Assembly: GCA_016218365.1 (NCBI GenBank)
Contig: JACREF010000009.1
Span: 62,001 to 126,000 of the forward strand
DNA: 64,000 bases
Direction: 5' to 3'
DNA from: Gammaproteobacteria bacterium
Lineage (GTDB): Bacteria > Pseudomonadota > Gammaproteobacteria > SZUA-140
Every line of letters begins with the position of its first letter. Position 1 is the first letter of the stretch. The notes below the pieces were generated by a model. The model had not been told where the DNA came from, did no database searches, and saw nothing but the letters and a program-made list of their open reading frames with translations. The translations under genes were made by a program, and so were the position numbers. Shown piece by piece: positions 17,664-27,829 of the stretch.

Positions 17664-17900
17664 TTAGTGCTCGTTGCCAACCTTGATCAGGATGCGGATC
17701 TCCCGGCCCTGCCGGTCGATCTGCACTACCTGATGGCCGTTAATGCGGCACCAAGCAGGTACATCGTTCTCCGCGCCAGGGTCGGTGCAGATTACTTCCA
17801 GAGTATCCCCGGGCGCAAGGGTCTTGATCAAATTCTGGGTGCGGATCACCGGCATCGGACACAGCAGATTATGCGCGCGGAGCGTGTGATGCGTGCTCAT
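17664..17900 (-). CDS. tusA: TusA/SirA-family sulfur carrier protein
   Basis: The 78-residue protein has the defining LLCPMPVIRTQNLI motif near the N-terminus, whose cysteine carries persulfide sulfur. GDTLEVICTDPG follows, as in TusA. In most gammaproteobacteria TusA passes sulfur for tRNA 2-thiouridine synthesis; in sulfur oxidisers relatives also move sulfane sulfur to oxidation pathways. The start overlaps the stop of the upstream PP-loop gene (ATGA), so the two are translationally coupled and probably functionally linked. Confidence 0.88.
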   Translation of the reverse strand: MSTHHTLRAHNLLCPMPVIRTQNLIKTLAPGDTLEVICTDPGAENDVPAWCRINGHQVVQIDRQGREIRILIKVGNEH

Positions 17901-18937
17901 AGGTACCAGTCGGCCGGGATGGCCTCGGCGTGCAGCGGCGACACGGTCAGCTGCGTGTGCTGGCCGTGCGGGCCGGTGACCGCGACGGTGACCAGCGGGG
18001 CGTCGCGGCCCTGGCTGTAGCGTGCCACCAGCTGGGCGGCCAGTTCGAGATCCTGGTCGTTGGCGATCCCGTCGACCAGCGCCAGTGCCCCGGGGTGGCT
18101 GATGGTTTGCAGGTGGATGAATTGGTGACGGTAGCCTTCGAGGAAATTGTTTTCGCCCTCCTCGCGGCCGATGATCAGCTTGAAATGGGGGCGGGGACGC
18201 AGGTGACGTCCGACCTTCAGCAGCATGATGTCGTCCAGTTCATACTGCCGGGTGCCGCGGTGTTGCCACATATCGGTCAGCTTATTGGCGTATTCCGCGT
18301 TGGTCAGGAAGCAGCAGCCCCCGGATGGTTGTGCATAATCCTCGATATGATAGCTGCGGGCCAGCGCCTGCTGCGGTTTACGCGAGCGGCCATTGATGGC
18401 CAGCAGCTTTTCCCGGTCGACCCAGCCCTCACGTTCCGGCAAGGTAGCGGGCAACAGCTTGGCGCACAACGGCCGCAGCAACCGGTCAAAGGCGCCGGAT
18501 TCGCGGGCGATGATCGGCATCGTGTCGCGGCGCTGCGACATCGGCCGCTGGCCGACGACCTCGCCGGTGATGATGAAGTCGAAGTTGTTTTCCTCCAGCC
18601 ACTCCCGGGCCTTTTTGACCATGAAGCCCTTGCAGTCCAGGCACGGGTTCAGGTTCGAGCCATAGCCGTGTTTGGGGTTGAGCACGACATCCTTGTATTC
18701 CTCGATGACGTCGATGATGTGCAGCTTGATGCCAAGTTGTTCGGCGACCCACAGCGCATTATTGCGTTTGGGCCTGGCGCGATCATGTTTGCGGATGGCA
18801 TGGGTATGGCCTTCGACACAGAAGCCGGTATAGAAATTGATCCCCTCGACATGGATGCCTTGTTCGAGGATGGCCTTGGTGGCGAGCATGGAATCCAACC
18901 CGCCAGAGATCAGCGATACAGCCCGGCGTTGCGTCAT
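17897..18937 (-). CDS. PP-loop ATPase, tRNA thiouridylase-like (MnmA/ThiI-related)
   Basis: The start at 18937 gives MTQRRAVSLISGGLDS and 346 residues; the ORF track adds an unlikely N-terminal stretch. SGGLDSML is the PP-loop that activates a substrate with ATP. Cysteine motifs CLDC and PSGGCCFLT follow. The C-terminal part contains KLIIGREEGENNFLEGYR, resembling the NFACT-R_2-type RNA-binding domain of thiouridylase-like proteins. It is not a canonical MnmA. Coupling to tusA suggests that TusA supplies its sulfur. The target could be a tRNA base or another thiolated molecule. Confidence 0.8.
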   Translation of the reverse strand: MTQRRAVSLISGGLDSMLATKAILEQGIHVEGINFYTGFCVEGHTHAIRKHDRARPKRNNALWVAEQLGIKLHIIDVIEEYKDVVLNPKHGYGSNLNPCLDCKGFMVKKAREWLEENNFDFIITGEVVGQRPMSQRRDTMPIIARESGAFDRLLRPLCAKLLPATLPEREGWVDREKLLAINGRSRKPQQALARSYHIEDYAQPSGGCCFLTNAEYANKLTDMWQHRGTRQYELDDIMLLKVGRHLRPRPHFKLIIGREEGENNFLEGYRHQFIHLQTISHPGALALVDGIANDQDLELAAQLVARYSQGRDAPLVTVAVTGPHGQHTQLTVSPLHAEAIPADWYL

Positions 18938-19029
18938 GTAAGGGGTCTCGGGGTGGTCAAACAGGGCGCTTATAATAGCACAGACCCGGCTGGGCTCCGG
19001 GGGCATGTCGGCACGGGTCGTGATCGTGT

Positions 19030-19620
19030 TTAGTGAATGATCAGGGTGTCAGTGGCTGCGGGTACTGCGGACTGCGGTGCCGGGCTTGATGTGCTGCGGG
19101 TATGGTGCTGCAGCGCATGGGCGCTGCCGGTGTCTGCCCATAATTCGAAGGCCTGCAGAGGGTCAGGCAGACCCTTGGGTTGGCCCAGCTGTCGTATCGT
19201 TTGCAGGATCTCCATCAGCAGGATGAAGTCACTGGACAGGCGTTGATACAGGTCGGCGCTCAGGGTCTCCAGTTCGCTGGCCATCTGCTGGTAGGCGCTG
19301 CGGCCCACTCCTATGAAATAGCTGATACTGACCAGGCGGCGCCTGGCGATATGCGGGAACAACCCCGAAAACAGCAGGCAGTGATCACCGACGTCGCGCA
19401 GCTGGGCCTGACGGACGCTGCCGCTGGCATGCTGGCTGTTCAGATAATCAAGCGCCATCAACCGTTCGAACATCCCCGGATGTTCGGTAAATCGCATCAG
19501 CATAAAGACCAGATAGCTTTCGAGTTGTTCGTCAAGATGACGGGATGCGCTGGACTGCGCCTCGGCCAGCAAGGCCTGCCATTGGGCAACTGCAGTCGGG
19601 TTTAACACCAGTGTATGCAT
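19030..19620 (-). CDS. Conserved hypothetical protein
   Basis: I place the start at the second ATG (MHTLVLNPTAV) because GGAG lies six bases before it; the first ATG is too close. The 196-residue protein is mostly helical with no signal peptide or clear membrane segment. It has HLDEQLESYLVFMLMRFTEHP near the N-terminus and a low-complexity Ser/Pro/Ala tail. I recognise no catalytic motif. The region around FSGLFPHIARRRLVSISYF looks conserved in character. It lies just upstream of the PP-loop gene on the same strand. Confidence 0.7.
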   Translation of the reverse strand: MHTLVLNPTAVAQWQALLAEAQSSASRHLDEQLESYLVFMLMRFTEHPGMFERLMALDYLNSQHASGSVRQAQLRDVGDHCLLFSGLFPHIARRRLVSISYFIGVGRSAYQQMASELETLSADLYQRLSSDFILLMEILQTIRQLGQPKGLPDPLQAFELWADTGSAHALQHHTRSTSSPAPQSAVPAATDTLIIH

Positions 19621-19789
19621 CGGCATCTCCTGTAACAGACATCGGCCACGGCGCGTCCGGGCTTGAGCGCTTGGAGTCTATGCCGTTGTTTTTACAGGAC
19701 GGCAATATGTAATTTGCAGATCGGGGCGTGTATACTTGCCGCCAGCAATAATACCCCGGTATGGGCAGAAGAGCGGGTTACCAAAAAAC

Positions 19790-20704
19790 GTGTCGCAATC
19801 AATTACACCCGATGTCAGGACCTTTCAGGGTCTGATCCTGGCACTGCAGACCTACTGGGCGCGCCAGGGTTGTGTGCTGCTGCAGCCCTATGACATGGAG
19901 GTCGGGGCGGGGACCTTTCATCCGGCGACCTTTTTGCGGGCGATCGGCCCCGAGCCGTGGGCGGCCGCCTATGTACAGCCCAGCCGCCGGCCAGCTGACG
20001 GGCGGTATGGCGAGAATCCGAACCGTTTGCAGCATTATTATCAGTTTCAGGTTGTCATCAAGCCGTCGCCGCTGGATATCCAGCAGCTGTATCTGGGCTC
20101 GCTGTACGAGCTTGGCATCGATCCACTGATCCATGATATCCGCTTCGTCGAGGACAACTGGGAATCTCCAACGCTGGGTGCCTGGGGTCTGGGTTGGGAG
20201 GTGTGGCTGAATGGCATGGAGGTCACGCAGTTTACCTATTTCCAGCAGATCGGCGGCCTCGATTGCCGGCCGGTGACTGGCGAGATCACCTATGGGCTGG
20301 AGCGCATTGCGATGTATCTGCAGGGCGTCAACAGCGTCTATGACCTGACCTGGACCGACGGCCCGCTGGGCAAGGTCAGCTATGGCAACGTATTCCATCA
20401 GAACGAGGTCGAGATGTCGGCCTATAATTTTGAAAAGGCCGATGTCGCGGCCTTGTTTGCCGCCTTCGACAACGCCGAGTTGCAGAGCCAGCGCCTGATC
20501 AGCGACGGCTTGCCGCTGCCGGCCTATGATATGGTCATGAAGGCCTCGCATGCCTTCAACCTGCTCGATGCCCGGCGCGCGATCAGCGTCACCGAGCGCG
20601 CCCGTTTCATCGGCCGGGTGCGGGCATTGGCCCGGGCGGTGGCCGAGGCCTATTACCGGTCACGCGAGGCGCTGGGCTTCCCGATGGTCAGGGGGGCGCA
20701 GTGA
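19790..20704 (+). CDS. glyQ: Glycyl-tRNA synthetase alpha subunit
   Basis: A GTG at 19790 gives [17 protein letters not shown] and 304 residues, the family length; the ORF track start adds an unlikely leader. Core segments [35 protein letters not shown] and [16 protein letters not shown] are those of the class II alpha subunit that activates glycine. It acts with GlyS as an alpha2-beta2 enzyme. A TATACT box at 19731-19736 may be the promoter -10. The stop overlaps the glyS GTG start (GTGA). Confidence 0.96.
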   Translation: MSQSITPDVRTFQGLILALQTYWARQGCVLLQPYDMEVGAGTFHPATFLRAIGPEPWAAAYVQPSRRPADGRYGENPNRLQHYYQFQVVIKPSPLDIQQLYLGSLYELGIDPLIHDIRFVEDNWESPTLGAWGLGWEVWLNGMEVTQFTYFQQIGGLDCRPVTGEITYGLERIAMYLQGVNSVYDLTWTDGPLGKVSYGNVFHQNEVEMSAYNFEKADVAALFAAFDNAELQSQRLISDGLPLPAYDMVMKASHAFNLLDARRAISVTERARFIGRVRALARAVAEAYYRSREALGFPMVRGAQ

Positions 20705-22809
20705 GCGCGAGCGCCGATTTCCTGTTTGAGCTGGGCTGCGAGGAGCTGCCGCCGAAGGCACTGCTGCGTCTCAGCCAGGCGCTGGGCGATGGGGTGCGTG
20801 ACGGCCTGTCGCGGGCCGGTCTGGCGTATCAGGTCATGCAGCTGTATGCCGCGCCGCGCCGGCTCGCCGTATTGCTGACCGGCCTGCAGACAGCCCAGGC
20901 CGATGCCGTCGAGGAGCGGCGCGGGCCGGCACTGACGGCGGCCTTTGACGGTGCAGGCAATCCGACGCCGGCGGCGCAGGGCTTTGCCCGCTCCTGTGGC
21001 ATCACCGTTGAGCGGCTCGATACCCAGACCACCGACAAGGGCGCATGGCTGGTCTATCGCCAGGCACGCCCGGGCAAGGCCGCGGCCGAGCTGCTGCCGG
21101 ACATTATGCAGACCGCGCTCGACAAGCTGCCGATCCCGAAGCGGATGCGCTGGGGCAGCCTCGATGTCGAGTTCGTGCGCCCGGTCCACTGGGTCGTCAT
21201 GCTGCTCGGTGATACCGTCATCGATGCGACGATCTATGGCATCCACGCTGGCCGCGAGACCCGTGGCCACCGTTTTCATCATCCGGCCCGGATGTATATC
21301 GCGGAGCCGGCGGCCTATGCGCCGCTGCTGGAGAGTGAAGGTTATGTGATGGCGGACTTTGCCGCGCGCCGCGAGGCGGTGCGGGCCCAGGTCCTTGAGG
21401 TGGCCGCGGCGGTCAACGGCCAGGCGGTCATTGATCCCGAGCTGCTCGATGAGGTGACGGCGATGGTGGAATGGCCGCGCGCACTGCTGGGTAACTTCGA
21501 GCCACGTTTTCTCGAGGTGCCGGCCGAGGTGCTGATCTCGGCGATGAAGGGGCATCAGAAGTATTTCCATGTCACCGACCAGCAGGGCCGGTTGCTGCCG
21601 CATTTCATCACTGTCAGCAACATCGATAGCCGTGACCTGGCCGTGGTGCGGGCCGGCAACGAGCGCGTGATCCGCCCGCGGCTGTCGGATGCCGATTTTT
21701 TCTGGACCCAGGATCGCAAGCAGCCGTTGCAGCAGCGTGTTGCCTCCCTGGCGTCGGTGGTCTTCCAAAAAGATCTCGGCACACTGGCCGACAAGGGGGC
21801 GCGCCTGGAACGGCTGATGCAATATCTGGCCGGCGAGCTGGGCCTGAACGGCGCGCAGGCCGGACGTGCCGCGCATCTGGCCAAGTGCGACCTGATGACC
21901 AGCATGGTCGGTGAGTTTCCCGAGCTGCAAGGTGTCATGGGCCGGTATTATGCCCGCCATGATGGCGAGATGACCGAGGTCGCCGAGGCGCTGTATGAGC
22001 AATACCTGCCGCGTTTTGCCGGCGATCAGCTGCCGAGCGGCGCGCTGGGACAGGCGCTGGCACTGGCCGACAAGATCGATACGCTGGTCGGGATCTTCTG
22101 GATCGGCGAGCTGCCGAGCGGCACCCGCGACCCGTTTGCATTGCGCCGCGCCGCGCTCGGCATCCTGCGTATCCTGGTGGAGCAGCAGCTGGCGCTGGAT
22201 ATCGAGCAACTGGTTACGACCGCGCTCCATGCCCATGTCGATGGTGCGCGGGCGCGCAGCGGGGCCAAGCAGTTTGCCGCCGGACAGACCGCGGCTGCGG
22301 TGGTTGATTTTATCCTCGAGCGGCTGCGCGGCTATTACCAGGAGCGCGGCCTCGGTCATGATGTATTCGAGGCGGTGTTGCAGCGCCGGCCGACACGTCT
22401 CACTGATTTTGACCAGCGCATCCGTGCGGTGGCGCATTTTGCCACGCTGCCGGAGGCCGAGAGCCTGGCGGCCGCCAACAAGCGGATACGCAATATCCTG
22501 AAACAGACCGAACAGCCGATCCCGTCGCAGGTGGATGCGGCCCGGCTGGTGGAGCCGGCGGAACGGGTATTGCTGACGCGGCTCGATGTGCTGGAGGCCG
22601 AGGTGGGGCCATTGCTGCAGCAAGGCGCCTACACCGAGACGCTGGGGCGGCTGGCCACCTTGCGCGAACCGGTGGATCAGTTCTTCGACAAGGTCATGGT
22701 GATGAGCGATGATGCGCTGTTGCGCGCCAATCGCCTGGCGCTGCTGGCACGGCTGCAGCGGTTGTTCCTCGAGGTTGCCGACATCTCCTGCCTGCAGATC
22801 AAGGGCTGA
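20701..22809 (+). CDS. glyS: Glycyl-tRNA synthetase beta subunit
   Basis: The 702-residue product starts with a GTG overlapping the glyQ stop. [18 protein letters not shown] at the N-terminus is diagnostic. HD-like residues in the middle and a C-terminal anticodon-binding-like helical region complete the family layout at normal length. It binds tRNA-Gly and, with GlyQ, charges it. A large antisense ORF over this gene is a composition artefact. Confidence 0.97.
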   Translation: MSASADFLFELGCEELPPKALLRLSQALGDGVRDGLSRAGLAYQVMQLYAAPRRLAVLLTGLQTAQADAVEERRGPALTAAFDGAGNPTPAAQGFARSCGITVERLDTQTTDKGAWLVYRQARPGKAAAELLPDIMQTALDKLPIPKRMRWGSLDVEFVRPVHWVVMLLGDTVIDATIYGIHAGRETRGHRFHHPARMYIAEPAAYAPLLESEGYVMADFAARREAVRAQVLEVAAAVNGQAVIDPELLDEVTAMVEWPRALLGNFEPRFLEVPAEVLISAMKGHQKYFHVTDQQGRLLPHFITVSNIDSRDLAVVRAGNERVIRPRLSDADFFWTQDRKQPLQQRVASLASVVFQKDLGTLADKGARLERLMQYLAGELGLNGAQAGRAAHLAKCDLMTSMVGEFPELQGVMGRYYARHDGEMTEVAEALYEQYLPRFAGDQLPSGALGQALALADKIDTLVGIFWIGELPSGTRDPFALRRAALGILRILVEQQLALDIEQLVTTALHAHVDGARARSGAKQFAAGQTAAAVVDFILERLRGYYQERGLGHDVFEAVLQRRPTRLTDFDQRIRAVAHFATLPEAESLAAANKRIRNILKQTEQPIPSQVDAARLVEPAERVLLTRLDVLEAEVGPLLQQGAYTETLGRLATLREPVDQFFDKVMVMSDDALLRANRLALLARLQRLFLEVADISCLQIKG

Positions 22810-22815
22810 TCTTCG

Positions 22816-23562
22816 ATGTTGTGGGCGCGCTCGCTGCTCTTCATGCTGGGGATGACGGTGTCGGCTGTCATCTTTGCGCCGCTGGCACTGCTGACGTTCC
22901 CGCTGCCATTGAAACAACGATTTCGCTTCATCTCGCTGTGGGCGCGGCTCAACATCTGGTGGCTGGGCATCACCTGCCGGCTGTATTTCCGCGTTGAGGG
23001 CCGGGAACATATCCCGCCAGGCCCGGCGATCGTACTATGCAAACATCAGTCAGCCTGGGAGACGCTGGTGCTGCAGCAGCTGCTGCCGCCGCAGGTGTGG
23101 TTATTGAAGCGCGAACTGCTGTGGCTGCCGTTCTTCGGCTGGGGGCTGGCAATGACGAGGCCGATCGCCATCGACCGCAAGGCGGGGCGGCGTGCGATCG
23201 AGCAGCTGCTGGAGCAGGGCCGGCAACGGCTCGATGATGGCATGTGGGTCATCATCTATCCGGAGGGGACACGCACCGCGCCGGGCGGCAAGGGGCGGTA
23301 TGCGCCGGGTGGCGCGCTGCTGGCCGAGCACAGCGCTTACCCGGTGTTGCCGGTCGCGCACAATGCCGGTGAGTTCTGGCGCCGTCGCGGTTTCATCAAG
23401 TATCCGGGCATCATCACGCTGGTGTTCGGCCCGGTGATAGACAGCGCCGGCCGCAAGGCCGGTGATATCAACAGCCAAGCGGAGCAGTGGATCGAGATGC
23501 AGATGGCGCGGATCACGACGCGGCCTGAGTTGTATTCGCACAACGCGACGCCCGCCGGCTAG
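22816..23562 (+). CDS. plsC: 1-acyl-glycerol-3-phosphate acyltransferase (PlsC family)
   Basis: The 248-residue protein has an N-terminal membrane segment (about residues 5-32) and the acyltransferase blocks KHQSAWETL, FFGWGLAMTRPIAIDR and YPEGTRTAPG. In block I the usual HX4D reads HX4E, a variant found in a recognised branch of the family. It would acylate lysophosphatidate at the inner membrane. It starts six bases after glyS, so it is probably in the same operon; the gmhB gene often found between them is absent. Confidence 0.9.
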   Translation: MLWARSLLFMLGMTVSAVIFAPLALLTFPLPLKQRFRFISLWARLNIWWLGITCRLYFRVEGREHIPPGPAIVLCKHQSAWETLVLQQLLPPQVWLLKRELLWLPFFGWGLAMTRPIAIDRKAGRRAIEQLLEQGRQRLDDGMWVIIYPEGTRTAPGGKGRYAPGGALLAEHSAYPVLPVAHNAGEFWRRRGFIKYPGIITLVFGPVIDSAGRKAGDINSQAEQWIEMQMARITTRPELYSHNATPAG

Positions 23563-23594
23563 ATACCAACAAGCAAGCCCGTGTCCCGGCAACT

Positions 23595-24779
23595 TTATGG
23601 AATGGGCGTGTTGAGGCCGAAGCCGCCAGTATTGGTTTGCTGCTGATTTTGATTCGTTCCCTGGCCGCCAGCCACACATTGAGAACTTAATCTCATTACG
23701 TTGGGTAGGTTGGCCCATGTTATAAGGTCTGTGCAAGCAGGAACCTTGGTGACTTGCAGTGGTTTGATGGTATTGGTTCCAGTGACAACATTCATAGCTA
23801 GCGTGATTGCGTTGACACCTGGTGTAGGCTCGATTCTGACATAGGTGCTGGCGTCAGCGTCTATGCTCAGGCTTCCTGAGTCTGGATAAGTAACTCCTGT
23901 GCTCCATTGCAACGGGGTCGATTTTGTATTTAGCAAACGGCGCACGATTGATGTGCCATCTTCGTTGCGTTGCAATTCGATATCGTCCATGTGAAAGCTG
24001 TATTTATTAGTAATGTTCGCGTAGATTTTTGCGGTTTTTGATACAACGGCTGGATTTACGCCCAAGATGTTATCCGGGGTGGTGGCAGTGCTTCCAGCGT
24101 CGCTTGAATGCACCGTGCGTACTACCAGTTGTGAGTCGTTCTCAAAATAAAGGACGGTGCTTCCAAAAGGAAGTTGGAGGCTCACGGGGGTTATCGAGGT
24201 TGTAGGCGTAAAAAATACGACGGCATTTTGGGAGTCGTATTGTAGCTTGAGGTCTGTGATCAGCAGGTTCATGGATGTTCCCCATGAGCCACTGAGGAAA
24301 TTTTCAAGCCTTAATTTTCCGCTGATATTTGGGTATATTGATGAACTGTTGCTGAATTTACATGTGCCAGTTGATCCGAAATCAATTACAAAACTTGTTT
24401 GGCCTGGAGTCATTGTTGGGCTAATGGAGACGCTGCCAGAGCCGCCAGGGCAGAGGATGTTCTGATTGCCTGAGGTGGAAATTTGTGTGTTGATCCAGGT
24501 CAGTATGCCTAGCAGGCTCGGCGTGGCGCTAGCAGGGGAGGTTATATCCCAAGGGCGCGATATAGACTGCACAAGCTCACCGACCGCGCTAGCTGTCAGC
24601 GCTGCACCACAGTTGGTTGTGTTTGGATCCTGGCAAGTGAGCTTGCCATTATCCGTGCTGCCACCAGTTATTGGTTGGCCATCATTGTTTGCTGGGTTGC
24701 TGTTGAGCGGGCTTCCACCACCGCCGCAGGCGGCCAGGACCAGGATGACGGGGAGCAGCAGGGCTTGAAACGTTTTCAT
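23595..24779 (-). CDS. AT-richer lipoprotein of unknown function
   Basis: The start at 24779 gives MKTFQALLLPVILVLAACGGGGS, a signal peptide ending in a clear lipobox with a glycine-rich tether, and 394 residues. The body is Ser/Thr/Asn-rich with predicted beta strands and no recognised domain. Base composition is visibly more AT-rich than the flanking plsC and EAL-HDOD genes, which suggests later acquisition or relaxed codon choice. It could be a cell-surface or outer-membrane-anchored protein. Function is unknown. Confidence 0.75.
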   Translation of the reverse strand: MKTFQALLLPVILVLAACGGGGSPLNSNPANNDGQPITGGSTDNGKLTCQDPNTTNCGAALTASAVGELVQSISRPWDITSPASATPSLLGILTWINTQISTSGNQNILCPGGSGSVSISPTMTPGQTSFVIDFGSTGTCKFSNSSSIYPNISGKLRLENFLSGSWGTSMNLLITDLKLQYDSQNAVVFFTPTTSITPVSLQLPFGSTVLYFENDSQLVVRTVHSSDAGSTATTPDNILGVNPAVVSKTAKIYANITNKYSFHMDDIELQRNEDGTSIVRRLLNTKSTPLQWSTGVTYPDSGSLSIDADASTYVRIEPTPGVNAITLAMNVVTGTNTIKPLQVTKVPACTDLITWANLPNVMRLSSQCVAGGQGTNQNQQQTNTGGFGLNTPIP

Positions 24780-25020
24780 ATCATCGCTTCTCGTAATTGC
24801 TGTGCCCAGGCAGGGCAATAATGGCCAAATTTTAACACATCTCCAGGGCAGGGCCGTCAGATTGAGCCTAAGCTGCTGAAAATAAAGAAGCCTGTGATTG
24901 CTGCCCCACGTTACGACTTAAAGTAGACAGACAGGATAACCGATAGTTCCTTGTGGAATGCTTAATTGGCCAGTGAGGGCGCAGCCTGCGTCCCGGGCCT
25001 GGCGGACAGCGAGTCGAATC

Positions 25021-26247
25021 ATGTTGAATTATTATCTGGGCCGACAACCGATCTTCGATGTCCGGATGGATGTCATGGGGTATGAGATCCTGTTCCGGCC
25101 GCACGAGGATGCGCTGGTGTCCGGGGCCGGCGTGCTCAATGGCGATATGGCCACCTCACGGGTGATCCTCGACAGTCTGTTCGAGGCGGGCCTCGACAAG
25201 CTGGTTGGCGGCCACCCGGCCTTCATCAACCTGACGCGCGGTTTTGTCGTCAACCCTGATCTGCTGCCCCCGCCCTCGCCGCAGCTGGTGCTGGAGGTGC
25301 TGGAGGATATCGAGGTTGATGATGAGGTCATTGCCGGAGTCAGGGCGCTGAAACAGCGCGGGTATACCGTGGCGCTGGATGATTTCATCTATGATGAGAA
25401 ATGGGTGCCGTTGCTGGAGCTGGCCGACATCGTCAAGGTCGACCTGCGGGCCGCCGATCGGGCGCAGGTCACCGCATGTCTGAAGCAGCTGAGTAAATAT
25501 CCGTTGAAGCTGCTGGCGGAAAAGATCGAGGATGAGGCCGAGTTTATCTGGTGCAAGGACGCTGGCTTTGATTATTTTCAGGGGTATTTTCTGTGTCAGC
25601 CACAGATGAAAAAGGGCAAGCGGCTGCCAACCAATCGCCTCCATATCCTGCGCATCCTGGCCCGGCTGCAGGATGACGCGGTGCAGGTCAGCGAGCTGGA
25701 GCGGATCATCTCCGAGGACGTCACGCTGAGCTTCAAGCTGCTCAAATATATCAACTCGCCGGCCTTTGGCACCCGCAGCAAGATCACGTCGATCAAGCAT
25801 GCGGTGGTGTATCTGGGCATGAAGGAGGTCCGGCGCTGGGGTAACCTGGTGGCCTTGCTCGGGGTGGATGACAATCCCGAGGAATTGATGGTCATCGGTC
25901 TGGTCCGGGCCAAGATGTGTGAGTTGCTGGCCAGCGCCCGTGGCAACTTTGACCAGGGGATGGCCTTTTTGATCGGGCTGTTCTCGATCCTCGATGCCAT
26001 CATGGGCGCACCGCTCGACGAGATACTGGAGAATCTGCCGCTGTCCAGCGACGTGACCGATGCGTTGCTGAACAACAGCGGGGGCTACAGCAAATTTCTG
26101 CAGGTCGCCAAGGCCCATGAGCAGGGGAGCTGGCATGAGACCGACCTGGATAGCGATCTGGCCGGTATACCGCTGGCCGATCTGTACCTGCAATCCCTGG
26201 GCTGGGCCAGCATGACCAGGGACAGTTTGCGGCAAGGCAGCGCCTGA
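25021..26247 (+). CDS. EAL-HDOD (YuxH-like) signalling protein
   Basis: The ATG at 25021 gives MLNYYLGRQPIFD, a typical opening for this family, and 408 residues; the ORF track start is too early. The N-terminal EAL-type domain (about 1-200) has LEVLEDIE where an active enzyme would have EALLR-like catalytic residues, so it is probably inactive against cyclic di-GMP. The C-terminal HDOD domain (about 210-400) includes INSPAFGTRSKITSIKHAV. Such proteins are thought to act as signalling scaffolds. It stands alone upstream of glcD. Confidence 0.88.
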   Translation: MLNYYLGRQPIFDVRMDVMGYEILFRPHEDALVSGAGVLNGDMATSRVILDSLFEAGLDKLVGGHPAFINLTRGFVVNPDLLPPPSPQLVLEVLEDIEVDDEVIAGVRALKQRGYTVALDDFIYDEKWVPLLELADIVKVDLRAADRAQVTACLKQLSKYPLKLLAEKIEDEAEFIWCKDAGFDYFQGYFLCQPQMKKGKRLPTNRLHILRILARLQDDAVQVSELERIISEDVTLSFKLLKYINSPAFGTRSKITSIKHAVVYLGMKEVRRWGNLVALLGVDDNPEELMVIGLVRAKMCELLASARGNFDQGMAFLIGLFSILDAIMGAPLDEILENLPLSSDVTDALLNNSGGYSKFLQVAKAHEQGSWHETDLDSDLAGIPLADLYLQSLGWASMTRDSLRQGSA

Positions 26248-26329
26248 TCCACATTGAAGAGTGCCGAGGTGTCGTCCCGTCCGGGGCGGTGTGATATCGT
26301 TACGCCTTTGTTCGGGTGTTGTGAAGTGT

Positions 26330-27829
26330 ATGGAAGCAGGATCCCAAACCGTAACCCAGCTTGATATTACAGCCACCGACCGCGCCTCACTGGCGGCCGA
26401 GTTGCGCACCCTGTTGCCGGCAGAAAGCCTGCTGATGGAGCAGGAAGACCTGTACCCGTATGAGAGCGATGCGCTGACGGCGTATCGCCGGCTGCCGCTG
26501 CTGGTGTGCCTGCCGGAGACCGTTGAGCAGGTGCAGAATGTGCTGCGGGTCTGCCATCAGCGCCAGGTGCCGGTGGTGGCGCGCGGCGCCGGCACCGGCC
26601 TGTCGGGCGGCGCGTTGCCGCATTCCGAGGGGGTGTTGCTGAGCCTGGCGAAATTCACCCGCGTGCTGGAGGTCGATGCCGACAACCGTCTGGCCCGGGT
26701 CGAGCCCGGGGTGCGCAATATCGTGGTGTCGGAGGTGGCCGCCCCGTATGGCCTGTTTTACGCCCCGGATCCGTCGTCGCAGATCGCCTGCACGATCGGC
26801 GGCAATGTGGCTGAAAACTCCGGTGGCGTGCACTGCCTTAAGTACGGGTTGACGGTACACAACCTGCTGGCGTTGAAGATCGTCACCATGGAGGGCGAGC
26901 TGCTGGAGATCGGCACCGCCGGCCTCGAATATCCCGGGTATGACCTGCTGGCACTGATGACCGGCTCTGAAGGCCTGCTCGGTGTCATTGTTGAGGCCAC
27001 GGTCCGCTTGTTACCCAAACCGGAGGCCGTGCAGGTGATGTTGGCGGCCTTCGATGACATCGGGCAGGCGGCGGATGCGGTCGGTCACATCATCGAGCAG
27101 GGCATCATCCCGGCCGGGCTGGAGATGATGGATCGGCCGGCGATCCGCGCCGCCGAGGCCTATGCCAAGGCCGGGTATCCGCTGGATGCCGCCGCCTTGT
27201 TGTTGTGTGAACTGGATGGCGCCGCCGAGGCGGTCGGCGCCCAGGTCGATCAGGTCCGTGCGTTGCTGGAGCAGGCCGGTGCCACCGAGATCCGGATGGC
27301 CAGTGATGCGGCGCAGCGCCAGCTGTTCTGGTCGGGACGCAAGGCCGCCTTCCCGGCAGTGGGCCGGCTGGCCCCGGACTATTACTGCATGGACGGGACG
27401 ATCCCGCGCCTGAAGCTGGCCCAGGTGTTGCGGCAGATCACGGCCTGGTCGCGCGACTATGGTCTGGCGGTGGCCAATGTCTTTCACGCCGGCGACGGCA
27501 ACCTGCATCCACTGATCCTGTACGACGCGAATGTCGAGGGCGAACTGGAGCGGGTCGAGGAGTTTGGCGGCAAGATCCTGGAGCTGTGCATCAAGGTCGG
27601 CGGCACCATCACCGGCGAGCACGGGGTCGGGGTCGAAAAGCTGAATCAGATGTGTGTGCAGTTCAGCGCGGCCGAGCTGGAGCAGATGCACGCGATCAAG
27701 TTTGCGTTTGACGGGCGTGGCCTGCTGAATCCGGGCAAGGCGGTACCGACGCTGCATCGCTGTGCCGAGTTCGGCGCGATGCATGTCCATCGCGGTGCGC
27801 TGAGCTTTCCCGAACTGGAGCGGTTTTGA
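26330..27829 (+). CDS. glcD: Glycolate oxidase FAD-linked subunit GlcD
   Basis: The ATG at 26330 gives 499 residues, the usual GlcD size. The FAD-binding PCMH-type domain shows VVARGAGTGLSGGALP and IGGNVAENSGGVHCLKYG, and the C-terminal oxidase domain has VFHAGDGNLHP and TGEHGVGVEKL. It oxidises glycolate (or D-lactate in close relatives) to the keto acid. Its stop overlaps the glcE ATG by one base. GlcF is 22 kb away. A stand-alone D-lactate dehydrogenase role is the alternative, but adjacent glcE argues for glycolate. Confidence 0.93.
   Translation: MEAGSQTVTQLDITATDRASLAAELRTLLPAESLLMEQEDLYPYESDALTAYRRLPLLVCLPETVEQVQNVLRVCHQRQVPVVARGAGTGLSGGALPHSEGVLLSLAKFTRVLEVDADNRLARVEPGVRNIVVSEVAAPYGLFYAPDPSSQIACTIGGNVAENSGGVHCLKYGLTVHNLLALKIVTMEGELLEIGTAGLEYPGYDLLALMTGSEGLLGVIVEATVRLLPKPEAVQVMLAAFDDIGQAADAVGHIIEQGIIPAGLEMMDRPAIRAAEAYAKAGYPLDAAALLLCELDGAAEAVGAQVDQVRALLEQAGATEIRMASDAAQRQLFWSGRKAAFPAVGRLAPDYYCMDGTIPRLKLAQVLRQITAWSRDYGLAVANVFHAGDGNLHPLILYDANVEGELERVEEFGGKILELCIKVGGTITGEHGVGVEKLNQMCVQFSAAELEQMHAIKFAFDGRGLLNPGKAVPTLHRCAEFGAMHVHRGALSFPELERF

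Noticed and set aside
20653-23010. 785-residue antisense ORF over glyS and plsC
   Set aside because: It is rich in Gln, Arg and His, has no domain, and runs opposite two certain genes. It is a GC-rich third-frame shadow.
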